From: Undaria pinnatifida
Taxonomy: Eukaryota > Sar > Phaeophyceae > Laminariales > Alariaceae
Direction: 5' to 3'
NCBI GenBank assembly: GCA_012845835.1
Contig: JABAKD010000021.1
Coordinates: 300,001 to 364,000, forward strand
DNA length: 64,000 nt
Below are positions 24,338 through 39,300 of this stretch, piece after piece. The position numbers were made by a program, and so were the translations under genes. Below the pieces are notes generated by a model. The model did no database searches. It saw nothing but the letters and a program-made list of their open reading frames with translations, and had not been told where the DNA came from. Within the stretch, counting starts at the first letter, position 1. Every line of letters starts with the position of its first letter.

Positions 24338-27300
24338 CACCGCGTCAACAGGACCACGAGATCGGCCGTCTGTCCAGCCTTTTGGACGAAGAGGGCGACG
24401 GAAGGGTGAGCTACCGGTCACTCTTGGACCTGCTTGTGAAACGTCTGGGGGACTGGACGAAGCGGCTGCCAGAGGTAAAAATATATACCACGGCTGCGGT
24501 ACGGAAGGGGGGGCGGTGGGGGGCGGGGGGAGTAGCCATTCCCCTCATGGCCGAGGTCCTTGGAACCATAGACCCTCACGTCCCTACAATGGTTGGTGTG
24601 GTCGTGAGCAGGGCTACAGTAGGGCTACAGTAGGACTACAGTAGGACTACAGTAGGGGGAGTAATAATTCTCAATCACACTGTTAATAGTGGCTTTTCGC
24701 CACTCGCACGAGTGACTCTACTACACTCTGCCTCATGGACAAAACGACTGTTCTTGGAGACTTTTTGTTTGGCGCAGCGTAGCGTAGTTAACTTTACCAT
24801 TCCATTGCGGGTAAATATCGGCAAAAATAAAAGAAAGAAAGAAAGAAAAGGAGAAAAAACTTGGCGAAAAACGAAAAGACCGGAAGAGGAAAAGGGGGGG
24901 GGTTCACTCACTCGCGCCAGTAACTCCGAGCCACTGCCAAAGAAAAGCCCAAAAAGGAACCCCGTCACCGTGAAAAGAAAGCGGCCGTGAAGGAGACTGA
25001 AAAAAAAGTGGCCGCTAGAGGGGAAAAAAAAAGACGCCTCTAGCTTTTTTTTCACTGCGAGGTTCTTGATCTAACGAGCTCGATTCCTCCCCCCAAGCCC
25101 TGTTGAGGCGTCGAGGAAGCGCACGTGAATGCCAACGGTACTGGGGAGCCGCGTTAGTCCGAAGTGGTTCGGCCTAAACTATCCCGCCGCTATCGTAGGA
25201 CAGGCCGGTGAGCGTGTAGCGTACGCCGCGTCCTGCTGATCAAGGCTATGGTACCATAAGGGTCACTCGCGCGAGTGACCCGCCCGCCTGGTGTACTATT
25301 GCGATGTAAATCCTCAAGGGGGATGGTAAGCTACGAAAGGCCGAAAAACTCGCCTTGAAAATATTTTTGTGCGTGAGACACAGAGTCAGTCAGTTGTGGG
25401 ACTGGCTCAACCCCAGCAGTAAAGATGGGGGCAGACTATATAAATACTGCAATGATACTACAATATCCTACCGTCCACTACCTATGCCGCGATTCTATCT
25501 CCACTCCGTCTTGCCCCGAGGTATCGTTTCTTTTCTTGGCTCTGCTTAGATAGGCATTCCCGACCTAACCGTCAAGTTTTTTGCGGGCGCGCTCTTTCTC
25601 CCGCGCCTCGACTTGAAAACGGTTGCAGGTGGCGTGGGAACTCTCTTTCGCGCTGAAGCATATCCAGTACGGCTTCAAGGCTTGCGTCGAAAGCCTGTCT
25701 CGGAGGATAGAGATCGCGGACCACTCCGGCACCGGAAGATTGACTCCCGGCGCGTTGGGAAGGTATACCCCTTTCCTCACTGGCCCTTTTTTATGGCCGC
25801 CTGCCGCCACCAGTACGAAAGACCTATATATATATATAACGCCTAGTTTCTCTCCGGGGCTCTTCGCTTGAAGACCTCTGTAGGTCACCTAATTATTGTC
25901 TTTAAGAAGCAATATGCGCTTATCCCGACGGGAAGCCCCGCGGCCTAGGACTGCAATATCGAATCAGCATCCAAAAACACGATTTGAGGCCCCAATAATA
26001 GAGGCCTTAGGGTTAGGGGGTTTATTCCGGATAGAGGTATTCAAAAAGGTATACCCCTTTTTGGTATACTTCGAAGTACCCCTTTTTGGTATACGTTGAA
26101 GTGCCCTTTTTGGCCAGAACTTTTTCCGAGTGACTGGGGTCCTCAACTCGAAATCGTCAGGATCTTTCAGTTTTTGCTTTGCAGCATGTCATGTTTCGTG
26201 TCGTACGTACTGCAGGACACCGGACGAATTAAAAATCGGGACTTCCGCCATTTTTTTTGTTTTTTTGTACAGGTCCTTAAGCGATGAGGCTTAGAAAAAC
26301 AACAAAGAACGGTGCACCTCTGTCCTACCGTGCGTCTATTTCCTCATGTAAAAAATAGAGCATTGAAACCGACCAAATATCCTGATAACGCAAGGCCAAC
26401 CAACCCACACGACAAAAAAGAAAAGAGGTTCGCAGGAAAACATATTCCTTCCTTTTCCTTCATATTCCTTCCTATTCCTTCCTATTCTTTCACCTAAGAC
26501 CGATGACAAAGGAAAGCTGATAGTTTGGCATAAAGGTTTGAAAACGCTTTTTTGGGGTTATGTGTTTGCTGAAATATTCCGGGTAACGTCGCTATGGGGA
26601 AAGTATGACTATTTTTTTTTTTCTGGCTCTTCTTTGGGTCATGAGGTCCAACAACAGGCAATTTGTCGATTTTTCATCAAGCCTTGATCAACACTGCCCA
26701 CCAAGCACGATTGACCTTCGATCTCGAGATTGAGGCAACCCATGGTCACTCCTCTTCGTTCCTTACAAGGCCACATTAGTGTAGGTGACAGCTCTGAAGA
26801 GTTCATCTCGATCCATGCCCTAGGGCGTGAGAGGTTGCTTGTGTTGTCCTGTGGTCTTCCGTCACATACTTTCAGAATTCTGTTTTTCACCCGTTGGGAG
26901 ACGATAGAGAGTTTTTGTCTCAGTTTTCTACACACCAGCCGCCAAATGTGTTGTTAACACAAGCCTGATCGGCGCCCGCCACAAATCACCGGCCGTAGAG
27001 TGAGCACCCTACACCAAGGGGGGATGAGAGCCCCTAACGAGCTCGCCACGTTCAGAGTTCACGACGCTGTCGTTGATTTCGTCGAACAAAGTGTGTGGAG
27101 AACACGAAATTGCGCCGCGTTTCAATCCAAGATCTGCTTGAGAATTCTCAGGCGGATGTTGGTCAAGATCTCCGCGAGAAATCGTTTTTCACCAATTCCG
27201 GAAAGTTTCAAAAATATTTCTACGAAGTTGGGTCCATAGGCGACCGTTCAGGCAAAGTTTGGCTGGGATCTTCGGGAATTTCAAACTTTGGCCTTCCATT

Positions 27301-30300
27301 ATTAACGGTCTAAGCTTTCTTTTTTTATTTTTGTGGATTGGGGTTTGGCGTTGAATTGTGACGTGTGACGATTGCAATACCATTAGTGGCATTAAACTGA
27401 TTCTACGATACCCCCCCCCCAAAAAAAAAAAAAAAAAAAAAAAAAAAAACAGATATTTTTCTTGAACGAAGATTTCATGGCTGCTCGACACGAGGAAGAA
27501 TGCATGAAAAATGTGTCCGCACATATTTTCTTGTTTGCAAAGGAAGGACTACTACTACTACTACTACTACCGAACGACGACGCCGGGGTGGCAAGGAGCA
27601 CCGCATTTCAGCAGATACGGCCAAGAGCTGGTTTCGCTACCAGCGATTTCGCTGAATCAAAGTTAGGAGGGAGCTACCCTAGAGCGATACATTACTTGGA
27701 TTTAGTGGAACACGCGTGCTACGATGGAGGGAGGAGCACAGTTCGTCTGAAATATTTTTTGCTTGACGTCGGAAAAAAAAAGAACCTAAAATCGTCGGGA
27801 AAAAAAAAAATAACAGGCCATTTTTTTCTTGTTGCATGATTCTTTTCTTGTGTACCTAGGCCGTTTTTTTTTTTAATCCGGTGGCAGTTTAATTATTCTT
27901 AAAAAAGCTTTCTTGGGAGAGGTCTTAAGCTCCCAAATTGAGAAACCTCGGGAGAAAAAAGTGGTACAACTGCGCGTCTAACGCCATGTCCAATAGCTAC
28001 CCAACCAAGGCTGGTATCTCGTAAACACGCTGGCGTTAGGTAGTCTCCCTATTTAGGAGCCCCGTTCGTCATCAGTATTTTGGCCAAGAAAGCTCCTTCC
28101 GCTGAATAAGAACGCGAAACTCCTTATATTTTCTTTCTAAACCGGCGGGAAAAAAAGTAATAAACATAAAAATAATGCACCCCACCCTTTTCCATCTTGG
28201 TGTTGTTGTGTATCGCCCGTGCAGATGCCTGCATAGCGTAGGGCTAGAATTGACCCTGGAGCAGCTGCGACAGATGGTCACGGTGATGGATTCGCATGGG
28301 GATGGGCTTATCCCGACAGAACCGGTTCTGGAATTCCTAAGGAAGGAGGCTGGCGTGTCTTCTGCGCCTGGGGACGACGCCAGCATAAAACAGGCGCGAA
28401 GCAAATGTCTACCCAAATATATTGATTGAATGATTGGAAGAGACGACTAATCTGCCAATTGCTTCGCACTGTCAGGATTGCTGGTGTTGTTGGTGTTGTT
28501 AGGATCTATCGTACGGTAACGGATGCACTTTCTGGGCCATACAGACGTTCCTGCCCTTCTGGCCGGTTGAGCTCCTCAAGCCAGTAACTATACCGGTTAG
28601 GAAGATATTTTTTCGGGTGTTTTCGTTCGCTCTTCGTTTTTATACTTGTTCTATTAATAGTATTAATAGCATTGTAAGGACTAGCGCATAGAAGTGTTCG
28701 CCGGGTCGCGCGATTAAACGCCTTCGAAGTCATGACTTTGTTTTCGTGAGATATTTATCTCCTCGTGTTAGCACCTCGAAACAATCCGCTTCTCCCCTGC
28801 CGGGCGGTGGCTCTTGCTCTCGCTCTTGCTCTTGCTCTTGCTCTTGCTCTTGCTCTTGCTCTTGCTCTTGCTCTTGCTCTTGCTCTTGCTCTTGCTCTTG
28901 CTCTTGCTCTTTCTCTTGCTCTTGCTCTTACTCTCACTCATACTCTCACTCTTGCTCTTACTCTTGCTCTTACTCTTTCTCTTACTCTTACTGTTGCTCT
29001 CGCTCTTACTCTTACTCTTACTCTTACTATTGCTCTTGCTCTTACTCTTGATCTTGCCCTTGCTCTTGCTCTTACTCTCACTCTCACTCGTACTCTCACT
29101 CTTGCTCTTACTCTTGCTCTTACTCTCGATCTTACTCTTGCTGTTGCTCTCGCTCTTACTCTTACTATTGCTCTTACTATTGCTCTTGCTCTTACTCTTG
29201 ATCTTGCCCTTGCTCTTGCTCTTGCTCTTGCTCTTGCTCTTGCTCTTGCTCTTGCTCTTGCTCTCACTGCTACTGTTACTCTTACTCTTGCTCTTGCTCT
29301 TACTCTTGCTCTTACTAATAGCACTACTAATTCAAGAACCCGACTAAATTGTAGTGTGTTTCACGGGACCAGGTCACCCCTAGAGGGTCGGGCCGGATCA
29401 GGATGAACCGACCTGACCCGATCCATGATATTTCTGACACATCCTGGCCTGACCCGAAGCCTGCTGACCTGATTGACCCTAGAAAACCTCTGCTGATTCC
29501 CTGAGACTGGATGCCAAGGTCGGGGTTACGTTTACCGAGACAGGCTTATTAATAGACTGACATAGACTGTCACAGCCCTGGGTCAAGCGTTTTAGCGCTG
29601 CACTCCCCAGGTGGGGTCGAAGCAAACTGAATCAGACCAGGATACTTTTGGAAGTCGGAAAATGGCAGGCGTGGCGAAAACAATACACAGTGGCGTAGCA
29701 CGCGTCAAGTGGGGACACGCGATTTGTTCGACATGAGCATTCCACCAAAAACCACCCCTACAAGACAAAAAGGAAGATAGGCTTTCCTTTCTGAATAATG
29801 GGTTCTCTTTTGTGGTAAGGTTCCCTTTTGGTTTGTTTTAGGCTTCGTTTTGGGTAGGTTTAATTTTCTTGTCTTTTTTTTTGTTGGTTTATTTCCTTTT
29901 TTTCGTTTTGTTTCCTTTTGTTTTGTTTGCTTTGTTTTTAGTTCCTTTTCGAATCCTTCCATCTCGCTTTCTTTATTTTGTCTTCTTCTAGTTTTTGCGA
30001 AATAGTTATAAGCGATCGAATTTGAAGACAATGCTTCCTGTACATTGTCGGCTGCCAAAAATAATTATAGCACAACACACCCATCGCGTGCGTCGTGTCA
30101 CAGGCGGACGGCAAGATCGGGGCCGATTTTCGTGAGGCTGTCAGAGGGCTGGCCCGGATGGAGCAGGCGAGCCGCCCGGTAAGCGACGAGGAGAACGACG
30201 GGGACAGATTCACGCGCAGACGAAGAAGAAGAAGCTGGGAGGGGATGTGGGGGACCATCCCCTTGAGTGAACGCCTTCGAAGGGTGTTCGACAGGTAACA

Positions 30301-33300
30301 CGGGCTGCAGCAGGGGTAACACCTAAGACAAATCAGACCAAGATAGAAAAACAAACGCGTAAAAGGAAAAAAATATGCTGGGAGGGGATCTGGGGGACCA
30401 TCCCCTTGGGTGCACGCCTTTGAAGGGTGTTCTACACGTAAAACGTGCTGCAGTATCATAGGGGCAACAACACCTGAATATATTATGAGGCTACGTAAAG
30501 AACCCAACGCGTAGAAAGATGACATAAGATGGGAGTGGATGTGGGGGACCATCCCCTTAAGTACACGCCGTCGAAGGGTTTTCGACAGCTAACACGGGTT
30601 TCTGTAGGGGTAACACTGCAAAATGACAAGGGCACCCGTAGAGGAGGCACCCAAAATATTAAATAGGGGACAACGCCTAAGAATTATGAAGCTACGGTAA
30701 AAGCAACACCTAACAGAGGGCCCTCACTTGAGGTCTAATTATCGGAAAAGTCTTATTCTTCAGCCAACCACCAACATTTGACAAAAAAAACACAAACACA
30801 CCAAAAGAAACTGTGTTGTACCGCACGGGAATAACAACGTGACAGGCGACTGGACCTGGACGGCGACGGCTACTTGACTGAGCGAGACCTCGTGGCTTGT
30901 CTACCGGAGATTGGCGTCGACACGGACCGGCAAGGTGAAACTCTGGGGAAAAAACAAAACCTAACAATAACAGTAACCCCTTGTGGAACTTCATTATACT
31001 TTGTACTGCGATATCATCAGGGCTTCGCACGGTTCGGATTGGGTCGGGTCGGATCGGGTCGGGACGGCTCCGTGACCCGGTTCGCCCCGGGATACTTGAA
31101 AGTCTCCTGACCCGGCTCGGCCCGACCCGTAAGGTTTCGAACACCACCTGACCCTACCCGCGACCCAGTTCGACCTGGGATTTTGAAAGCCTCCTGAACC
31201 GGCTCGACCCGACCCGTAAGATTTCGAACACCACCTGGCCCGACCCGATCCGATCCGATTCGACCGGCGAGTTTTTGAAAGCATCGTAACCCGACCCGTG
31301 GGCCGGGATTTAAGTACACGATGAGCGCGCGGGCCGTACCAGTGGAAGTAAGCGGCTGCGGTCGCGTCGTACATGGATCACTCTTAGCCTTGTGCTTCGG
31401 GCGAATCGTTTACCCCGGCGGAGAGAGCCCAGGCTGCTTGGTGTGGCTTACATAGCTGACCCTAAAAACCTTATGCCGAAGTCTGAACCCCCTTAGAGCC
31501 CAAACCCCTCCCTATGCTAAATACAAGTAATTTTGTAACAAAAAACGGATTCCCAGTGGTAAAGGCGTTAACTGACGCCTTGCACGGCAGAGGTAGCACT
31601 TTGGTGTGACCGTCTTCTTACCCCTTTTGGGGACCCATGTACAATGACCAAAACAACGGCGAGAGTAGCGACACTTTCAAGCGTCTACGAGCATCGTCAG
31701 CGCGCAGCAGGACGACGAGCAGGATTATGCCGCAGCCGTTTTCTCTGCGACCCCTTGCATGGTTGTACTTGCGGGCGCCAATCTTCTATCGTCCCCTAAT
31801 CTGCAGCGCCCCCGCCAATCAGCAGCGCCCGGTGCTGTAATCGTCATTTTTTTTTGTCTAAGCGTCCATTCTTCCCCTATTCAAACCCCAAAAACGGTTA
31901 ACAGAGGAAACTGCGTATTACCTTTAAAAAGCCTATGTTCCGCTCCCAACCTAGTTTCTACACGCTGCTCTCGGGACGGTCCATCGTGCGGGGCGAACAA
32001 CGTTTCTGAAGATTCCGAGTTTTCGGGGGGGGGGGGGGGGATAGGGGATATGGAACTCCGTTTTCAAGCGAGGAACTTCAGGAGAAAAGAGAGGGGGGGG
32101 GGTTGTAGACCTATTTTGCTGGAGCGCTTGTCAACTACTAATGTCACGTTTGTTTTTTGGACGAGTTTTCCCTTCAGAAAAAGAGGCATTCCACGGTCGG
32201 GGGTAGGTAGGGGTCGCACTTTTCTTTTTTGAGCCTAACTCAATTGGGGAAATATCGGCTAGCCTTGACTCAATATTGACACCTGTACGACTATATATAT
32301 GTACCTGGTACCTGGTCCATGTTAGGACTAGGCTACTTAGAATATGCTGGTAGGGTTGCCCGAACGAATGTGACGTCTTCGAAGTAATATTTCGGGTGAT
32401 ATTTTGAGCTCCGCCATGTGACGAGCTCAGAAACTTGTGCTGCACTCCTAACGCGGCCCTAGCTAGCGCGGCAGCGTGGGATGGATGACCCTCCTAACGT
32501 GATACCTACCCTCGGTCGGGGGAGGAAACGTTCGAAACCCCATCTCCCGTACAATGACCATCCCGAAAAATGAGCAAGGAGTTGGTGGAGGGTAGAGGTC
32601 AGGCGTAGGAAAACGTTCCAAAAAACCTATCCGTTTGGCGTCGACGCGGACCGGCCTCTTATACTAGGTGAAATCGCTCAATAAAAAAAAACATTTATCG
32701 GTATCATCGTACGAGTACCAGTAGTAGTCGGACGAGTCCCAGTAGTTTTATATTTTTCGTTTGTTCGTGACACTCTCGCCAAACTTTGTCGGAAGTCAGC
32801 TTTATAGAGTGATGAATGGTAGTATGCGCCGTGGGGGGAAGTTCCTTAACCATCCCCTGTATAAGAACCATTCCCGGAATTTGCGCGAGGAGTTGGTAGG
32901 GAGTAGGCGTGTCCGTGGAACGCTACAAAACTTCCTCTCCGCTGGTTTTTCTTTCGTAGATCGTGTTTTGTCGGCTTTGCCCACCCCATGGCCCCTGATC
33001 AACGGGTCTTCTCCCATCGTTTCGTTTGATATCGCTCAGTACGCATCCTTGAAGGGAAGTTGATGGCGCGCACGGATTATGTATTCGCCAGTGAGCCCTC
33101 CGAGGGCTTTCCTAGCTCAGGCTCTCCCTTAGCCCTTGTGGGACCTGATTATGTCTTGAATATTGTAAAGGGAAAACTTGACGAAAAGAAACTGACGATT
33201 GCAGCATCGACCACACTGGAAAGATAAAGAAGCGTGTTTGCTCGGGTAAGAGGGGCGTCCGAACTGCCATGTAAGGACAATTAATGATACGACACGCGTG

Positions 33301-36300
33301 CAGCATGCCGGCAGTCTGCAACTGCTGAATCCTCCAACGCTAGGGGTTGTTGCACTTGTGTTGGGTCCAACGTTTTCTGGCCGGCCGATCTCCTCAACCG
33401 TGGAGCTCTCTGCTAGCATGACAATGTTGCGATACTGTTACGAGTGCATTTTGGTGTAGGACTAGGGTACTTACTGCTTTACCGCACATACCTCTTGGTC
33501 GGGTTCGTCGTGAACAAGCGTCTTCCAAACCACGTTTCGGGTGACATTTTGATTAAGCCTCTCCCTTGTGGTATAGGCGCCCAGAAACTTGTGCTGCGCC
33601 CCCGCTCTCTGGGATGACTCTGCTGCGGCACTGTCTTCCATACGATCGATGGACGCTTGGTTAGATCGATTCCGTCGCTTTTTTACGCCGCTCTGCCTGG
33701 GCCGCGAAAGGGCGAAAAAGAGTCTAGCACCGCCGTTCCCACGTGTTGGGGTACGATTTACTTGAAAATAATGTAGGATTAGTTTTCAACAATATTTTTT
33801 TGTACTTGAGTATGTCTTGATTAAAGTATAGCGACCAGAAAAAACGACGATGCGCACTATTTTCAAGTGTCTGTGGGACACCAGTCGTAGCGTTCGAGCG
33901 CGCAGCAGTACGAGTAGGATCGTGCTGTCAGCGCTCGTCCCGTCCCATTCCGTCCCGTACGAGTGTTTGCATTGTGTTCGTTCGGAAGCTAGTTTTTTCA
34001 TCGTCGCCAACTAGCAGAGGCCGATGCCGTATTCGCCATTTTTCCTCTCTGGTATATCAACCTACTTACTTAATATTAGTGTAGGGTAATTTTGGCAGTA
34101 GAAAAACGCCGTACAAAGTATTCGTCAATTTTCGTCGTCGAGTTCTCCTCCATGATATATCAACTTCCTTGAAATTGGTATAGGATTATAATTTTTGCTG
34201 AAAAAAAAAAAGCCGCATTCGTCAATGCTCGTCGTCAAGTTTCCCCTCTGATGTCTCAAACTACTTGAAGTTAGGCTGAGACTATTTTGACCGCAGAAAC
34301 GAAATAAGCCCTTTCTGCAGAAACAAAGCAATATTTCGTACATCCTCGGTGCTGCCAAAGAAGCCGACTTCGACCCCTCCATCCCTTATTTGCACATGTG
34401 TACCGCTTGGAGAGCGGGGAAAGGGTTGGAATTGCCGTTGGAGAACCCTCTCGAACAACCCCTGCCCGCTCCAGAGCGTTGTTGTAGCGGAACACTAGCG
34501 ATGTATCCCTAAGGTATCGGGGAACTAACTTGAGATTTGGCCTGATGGACTCGCAAATTTTTTTTTCGCGTGGGTAGACGTTTCGTGCCTTTTCTCGCAC
34601 CGACGTTGCATAGCTTTTAGACTTGCTACTCCTATGCCGATTTTGAGCTACATTAGGCTCGTGTACGTTGTTTTTGCCCTTTTGGGTGTAAACTACGCGA
34701 AGTTCGCAAAACTAGCAGAAAAATGTCAGAACTTAAAAACGCTTATTGGGTCAATGTTTCAGCGCACCTAAATCGTGTCTCTTGTGCCCCGCCCTCACCG
34801 CCGATGTTAATCAACGAAGCAGGTGGAACAGTTATGCTGACCGCACCGCACTCTCCCGGCCTTATGACGGAACGCAACTGCTGCCGTGGAATCCTTAAAG
34901 GGGAACACACTGAAATCCCACCGCTTATGCCCCCACCCCCACCCCCCACCCGACGTCCCGGCATTGCTCGGATGCGCGGATCTATGGTACTACAGAAAAC
35001 GGCCATGCACGGCAATGATTAAACACCGCCGCCGCCACCGTTGATGAACGAGACAGGTGCAAAAGCGCTGCTGACAGCAATGGACTCCCGAGGAAGGGGG
35101 CTGGGACAGGCAACCTTCAAGGTGATGAAAAACAAAACCGGCACCACGTGCCCCAGATATCGCGTCGATATCGCGTCGACCTAAAAGACTATGCTAGAAT
35201 GAGGCATTGAATGAGGCATTGAATGAGGTATTGAATTAATGAATCAGGTATTGAATTAATAAGGTATTGAATGAATGAATCAGGCATTGAATGAGGTATT
35301 GAATGAATGAATGAGGTATTGAATGAATGAATGAAGCATTGAATGAGGTATTGGATGAATGAATGAGGCATTGAATGAGGTATTGAATGAATGAGGTATT
35401 GAATGGATGCTAGGATAGAGGTATCAAGGCGTGCTAGGATAGATATATTAACGCCTTCATCACTGGAAACCCTTTTCGGGAACAAATGTACTTGAATTTA
35501 GTATTGGGAGGGATTCGGGGGCTCTGAAGGGGTTAAGGCGTGCTAGGATAGAGGTATTAAGGTATACCGCTAGGACAGAGGTACTAAGGTATATCTGGTA
35601 CTTTTTTGTGGCTCAAAAGTTTTTTATGGATGACGGTGCTCCTTGACCTATCAATAGTCATTACTAACATGAATACTATTTAATGTATTAATACTATGCA
35701 TTAATGTTATTGAAATATTGATATTATTAATACTATTAATACTATTAATATTATTAATACTATTAATACTATTAATACTATTGATACTATTGATACTATT
35801 AATGCTATTTATGCTATTACTAAAATCGTCGGAGTTTCAATTGAGCCCCAAGTACATTGCTGACACCCACCGAAAATTAAGCTTCGTGCTTGGTAAGCGT
35901 TCCGGTGGGCTCCAACCCAGCTCCAGCGCGCTGGCTTCACTTGTTGCCCTCGCGCCATGGTGCCCCCCCCCCCCCCGCCCTCAGGATTTTACGGAGTTCG
36001 TGGGCCGCGATGGTTCTTCCGCCGCTGGCGGTAACGAGGAAAGAGTTAATCGCTACTCCGTGGGCGAAAAGGTAGGGCTCAGATAATGTTGCAGGTACTC
36101 TTCAGTGTCAAGTGGAGTTTCTGTGGCAGAGAAGGCGTTTCTGGTCATTCAAATTTCCAGTCAATTTATTTTCTAACGATTTTCCAGTCTTTTTCTTTTA
36201 ATAGTCTTTTGACGATTTTCCAGGCTCTTCCTTCTTTTCTGGCGATTTTTTCCGGTAGCTTCTTATCTGACGATTTTCCAGGCAATCATATCTTGTCTGT

Positions 36301-39300
36301 CTGATTATGATCCTGATCAATCGCCAGGCTTGACCTGTACAACGATACCCTTTTGGCAAGTCTTCAGCTGCCCACTGTCGCTACATTTACTTAGTCCAAG
36401 CGCACATCACCTGGCACCCAACGCTCTCCTCACAGACATCACTCTCTGTCTTCCGGCCTGTGCTTCCAACGTAGGACATGCTTTCGCCGACCAGACGGAG
36501 ACTGCTACAGCAGATTCGATTAGCGCTCGGCATATCCGAGCCTGGGAATACTAGCGCCACCGGAACAGCGGACGCCATCGTCAGGCAGGACATGCGGTTT
36601 GCGCTCGCGAGGTATGACAAGTTTTTGCGACGACGTGCGACGACGCCGTCCTCGCCTAAAACAAACGATTCATCCTTTCTTTCACTCGTTAACAACAAAA
36701 ACTTTCATTTCTTCCATCGTGCTTTCTACCTTCCTATATCGTCTCACTCTACCATGAAAAAAATTAATGTCTTGAAAAAGTAGGAATTAATAAAATCCCC
36801 CCCCCTCCTCGTTGATCTACGAACCCATGACACGAATGTCCTACTTTCATATCCATGTACAAGATTTCCGTTCGGAGTCGTACGATTCTAGTAACGAGGG
36901 CGACGCAAGAAATAAGGAGGCCAAGATCAACCTTACTGAATACTCGTGTACCTCCCCAGAAGTACTTGTATCAAAAATATTTGTATCCGGTTTTCGTGTA
37001 AGGCACGGTTTATCTTACAGCGCTGCGGACACAGCAGTATCGTGCGTCGAGGCTGCTGCAGCTGCGACAGCAATGAACGGCGGACTGCTGTCATGTGGCA
37101 GCAACCCTCTTCGCCCTAAAGATGGGCACAGCTTCGAAGGCTCGAAAAGAAACGAACAAACAAAAACATACTGTGCCCAGAGCGAGCAGAAGGATCGGGC
37201 TGCGCCCGTGTCGTAGGTGACGAAGGACGCATGCTTAGAGGTATATTTCTTTTTGGCGAAAAAGTTTTCTGAATGGCGGGGGTCCTTAACTTAAGCTACT
37301 AACACTATCGTCGGAAAAAAATAAGTAATAGGCCATATTTTGTTCTGCAAGACTCTCGTTGTATACCTAGGCCATGTTTTTTTTTCCCATCATGTAGCAG
37401 CTTTTTGTTTTTCTCCAAACAAGTTATTGGGAGAGGTCTTAAGCTCCCGAATTGAGTAACGTCAGAAAAAAAGTGGGGCGCCTCTATCGCAGGACGCGTC
37501 ACTACTACTACTACTACTTCTACTACTGCTACTGCTACTGCTACTGCTACTACTGCTACTGCTACTACTGCTACTGCTTCTGCAGCTACTGCTACTGATA
37601 CTGCTACTGCTACTGCTACTGCTACTGCTACTGCTACTACTCCTACTACTACTACTACTATTAATACTACTACTACTACTACTACTATGCTACCATACTA
37701 CTGTTGTACTACTAATCCTGCTACCTCCGGCAACCGAGCGATTGTCGATTTTTGAAGGCGTTCTTTTTCATCGTCGCGTTTTCCCGCCCAGAAGCGCAGA
37801 TAATGAAACACACAAAACGGACTCTCTTCGTATGCGTAACGACAGCTACTTAATTTCTACATAAGAAGAAGACGGCGTAGAGGGGAGAGGGGGCGGGGAA
37901 TTTTAATAGTTCATACCAGTACGGATCCAAGACGTTGCTTAGTTTCCGTCTATGCAGCGTCAGGCTGTTCGGTGATGTTGTTGATGCTGTTGAAACCTGG
38001 TGACATGTGTCGGGCTGTTCGTTTGCTGTTGTTCAAAGCTGCCGACCTGTGCTGGGGTTATTCGGTAGGCAACATTTGAGCGTGCGTCATCAAAAACGTT
38101 TTTTTTTTTTTTTTCTGAAAGAAAGGCCCTCAGAAATTTTCTGGGAAAAATCGAGTTTTTCTTTGCGTATCCATAGAGGTTTCTATGTCGACGTGCTCGC
38201 CACGGTTATACCTGGTACATACACTCGGACGCGGTCTCTCTGTGCCCACGAGCCGGTCCAGGTCTCGCGAGGCATTTATTAAAAGGTGGTTGGGGGGGTG
38301 CGCCGTACAGTCACGCAAGAAAACGTAGAAGATAACATGAGATGACGCATGCCATGATGACGATAGAACCTACATTAGCTGAGGCCTCCTTTCTTCTGGA
38401 GCTCTACGCCTTGCCGAAAACAAAGCCTGGTTTTGAGGGGGAAATGAACGGTGAAAAACCTGGTCAACAATTCCCACGGCGAATGAAAACAGTGCAAAAA
38501 CGCTATGAATGGTACCAGGTACAGCATGCCGAATATATTGACTGCCGGCTGACTTTTGGTTGGCTATTGGTTGACTATTGGTTGAGCATTGCTTGGCTAT
38601 TGGTTACCAAGGGTTGACTGCTGGTTGACTATTGGTTAACTATTATTAATGGACTATTGGTTGACTTGGTGGACTATTGGTTAAATGTTAGTTGACTAAT
38701 ATAACTCGACTAATATGATTTGACGATTGGTTGACTAATGGTACACGATGGGTTGACTATGATTAATAGTTGAGTATTCGTTGGGTATTGGCTGACTATT
38801 GGTTCACTACTGGTTGACTAGTGTTTGGCTGTTGGTTGCCTATTGTTTGACTTTTAGTTGACCGTAAGTAGACTATTTGTTGACCACCAGGCACTATTAC
38901 TATTAATCGTTAAGGAGCCCGTCGTCATCAATGTTTTGGCCGTAGAGGGCAACTTATATCATACCAGGTAGCACGTGTCAGATGTCACACCCCCTTGCAG
39001 GAATTTTCAGACCCAATGTTTTTCTCCAAATCAAGGTCTGAAGAATGTTGGTTTGGGAAAGATCCGGGCGAAGGCGTGCCGTTCCGTAGGTACATCGCTC
39101 GGCCGTCTAACCCCCCCTCGTTGTCGAAGAAACAAAGGTTTTTTACAGATTGTGATCATCCGGCCCGCGGATCGAGTCGGGTCGGGGCAGGAGGACACGG
39201 GGACAGCATGCTCGAACTATGGGGGGACATGTGTAGTATCCAGGACCAAATTTAGCTGGGAAAAAGAGGGGGGTACACGGGGCTTTGGCGGATATATCGT

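Noticed and set aside
28755-29406. Leu-, Ser- and Arg-rich frames up to 213 codons
   Set aside because: All are translations of the CTCTTG hexanucleotide array.
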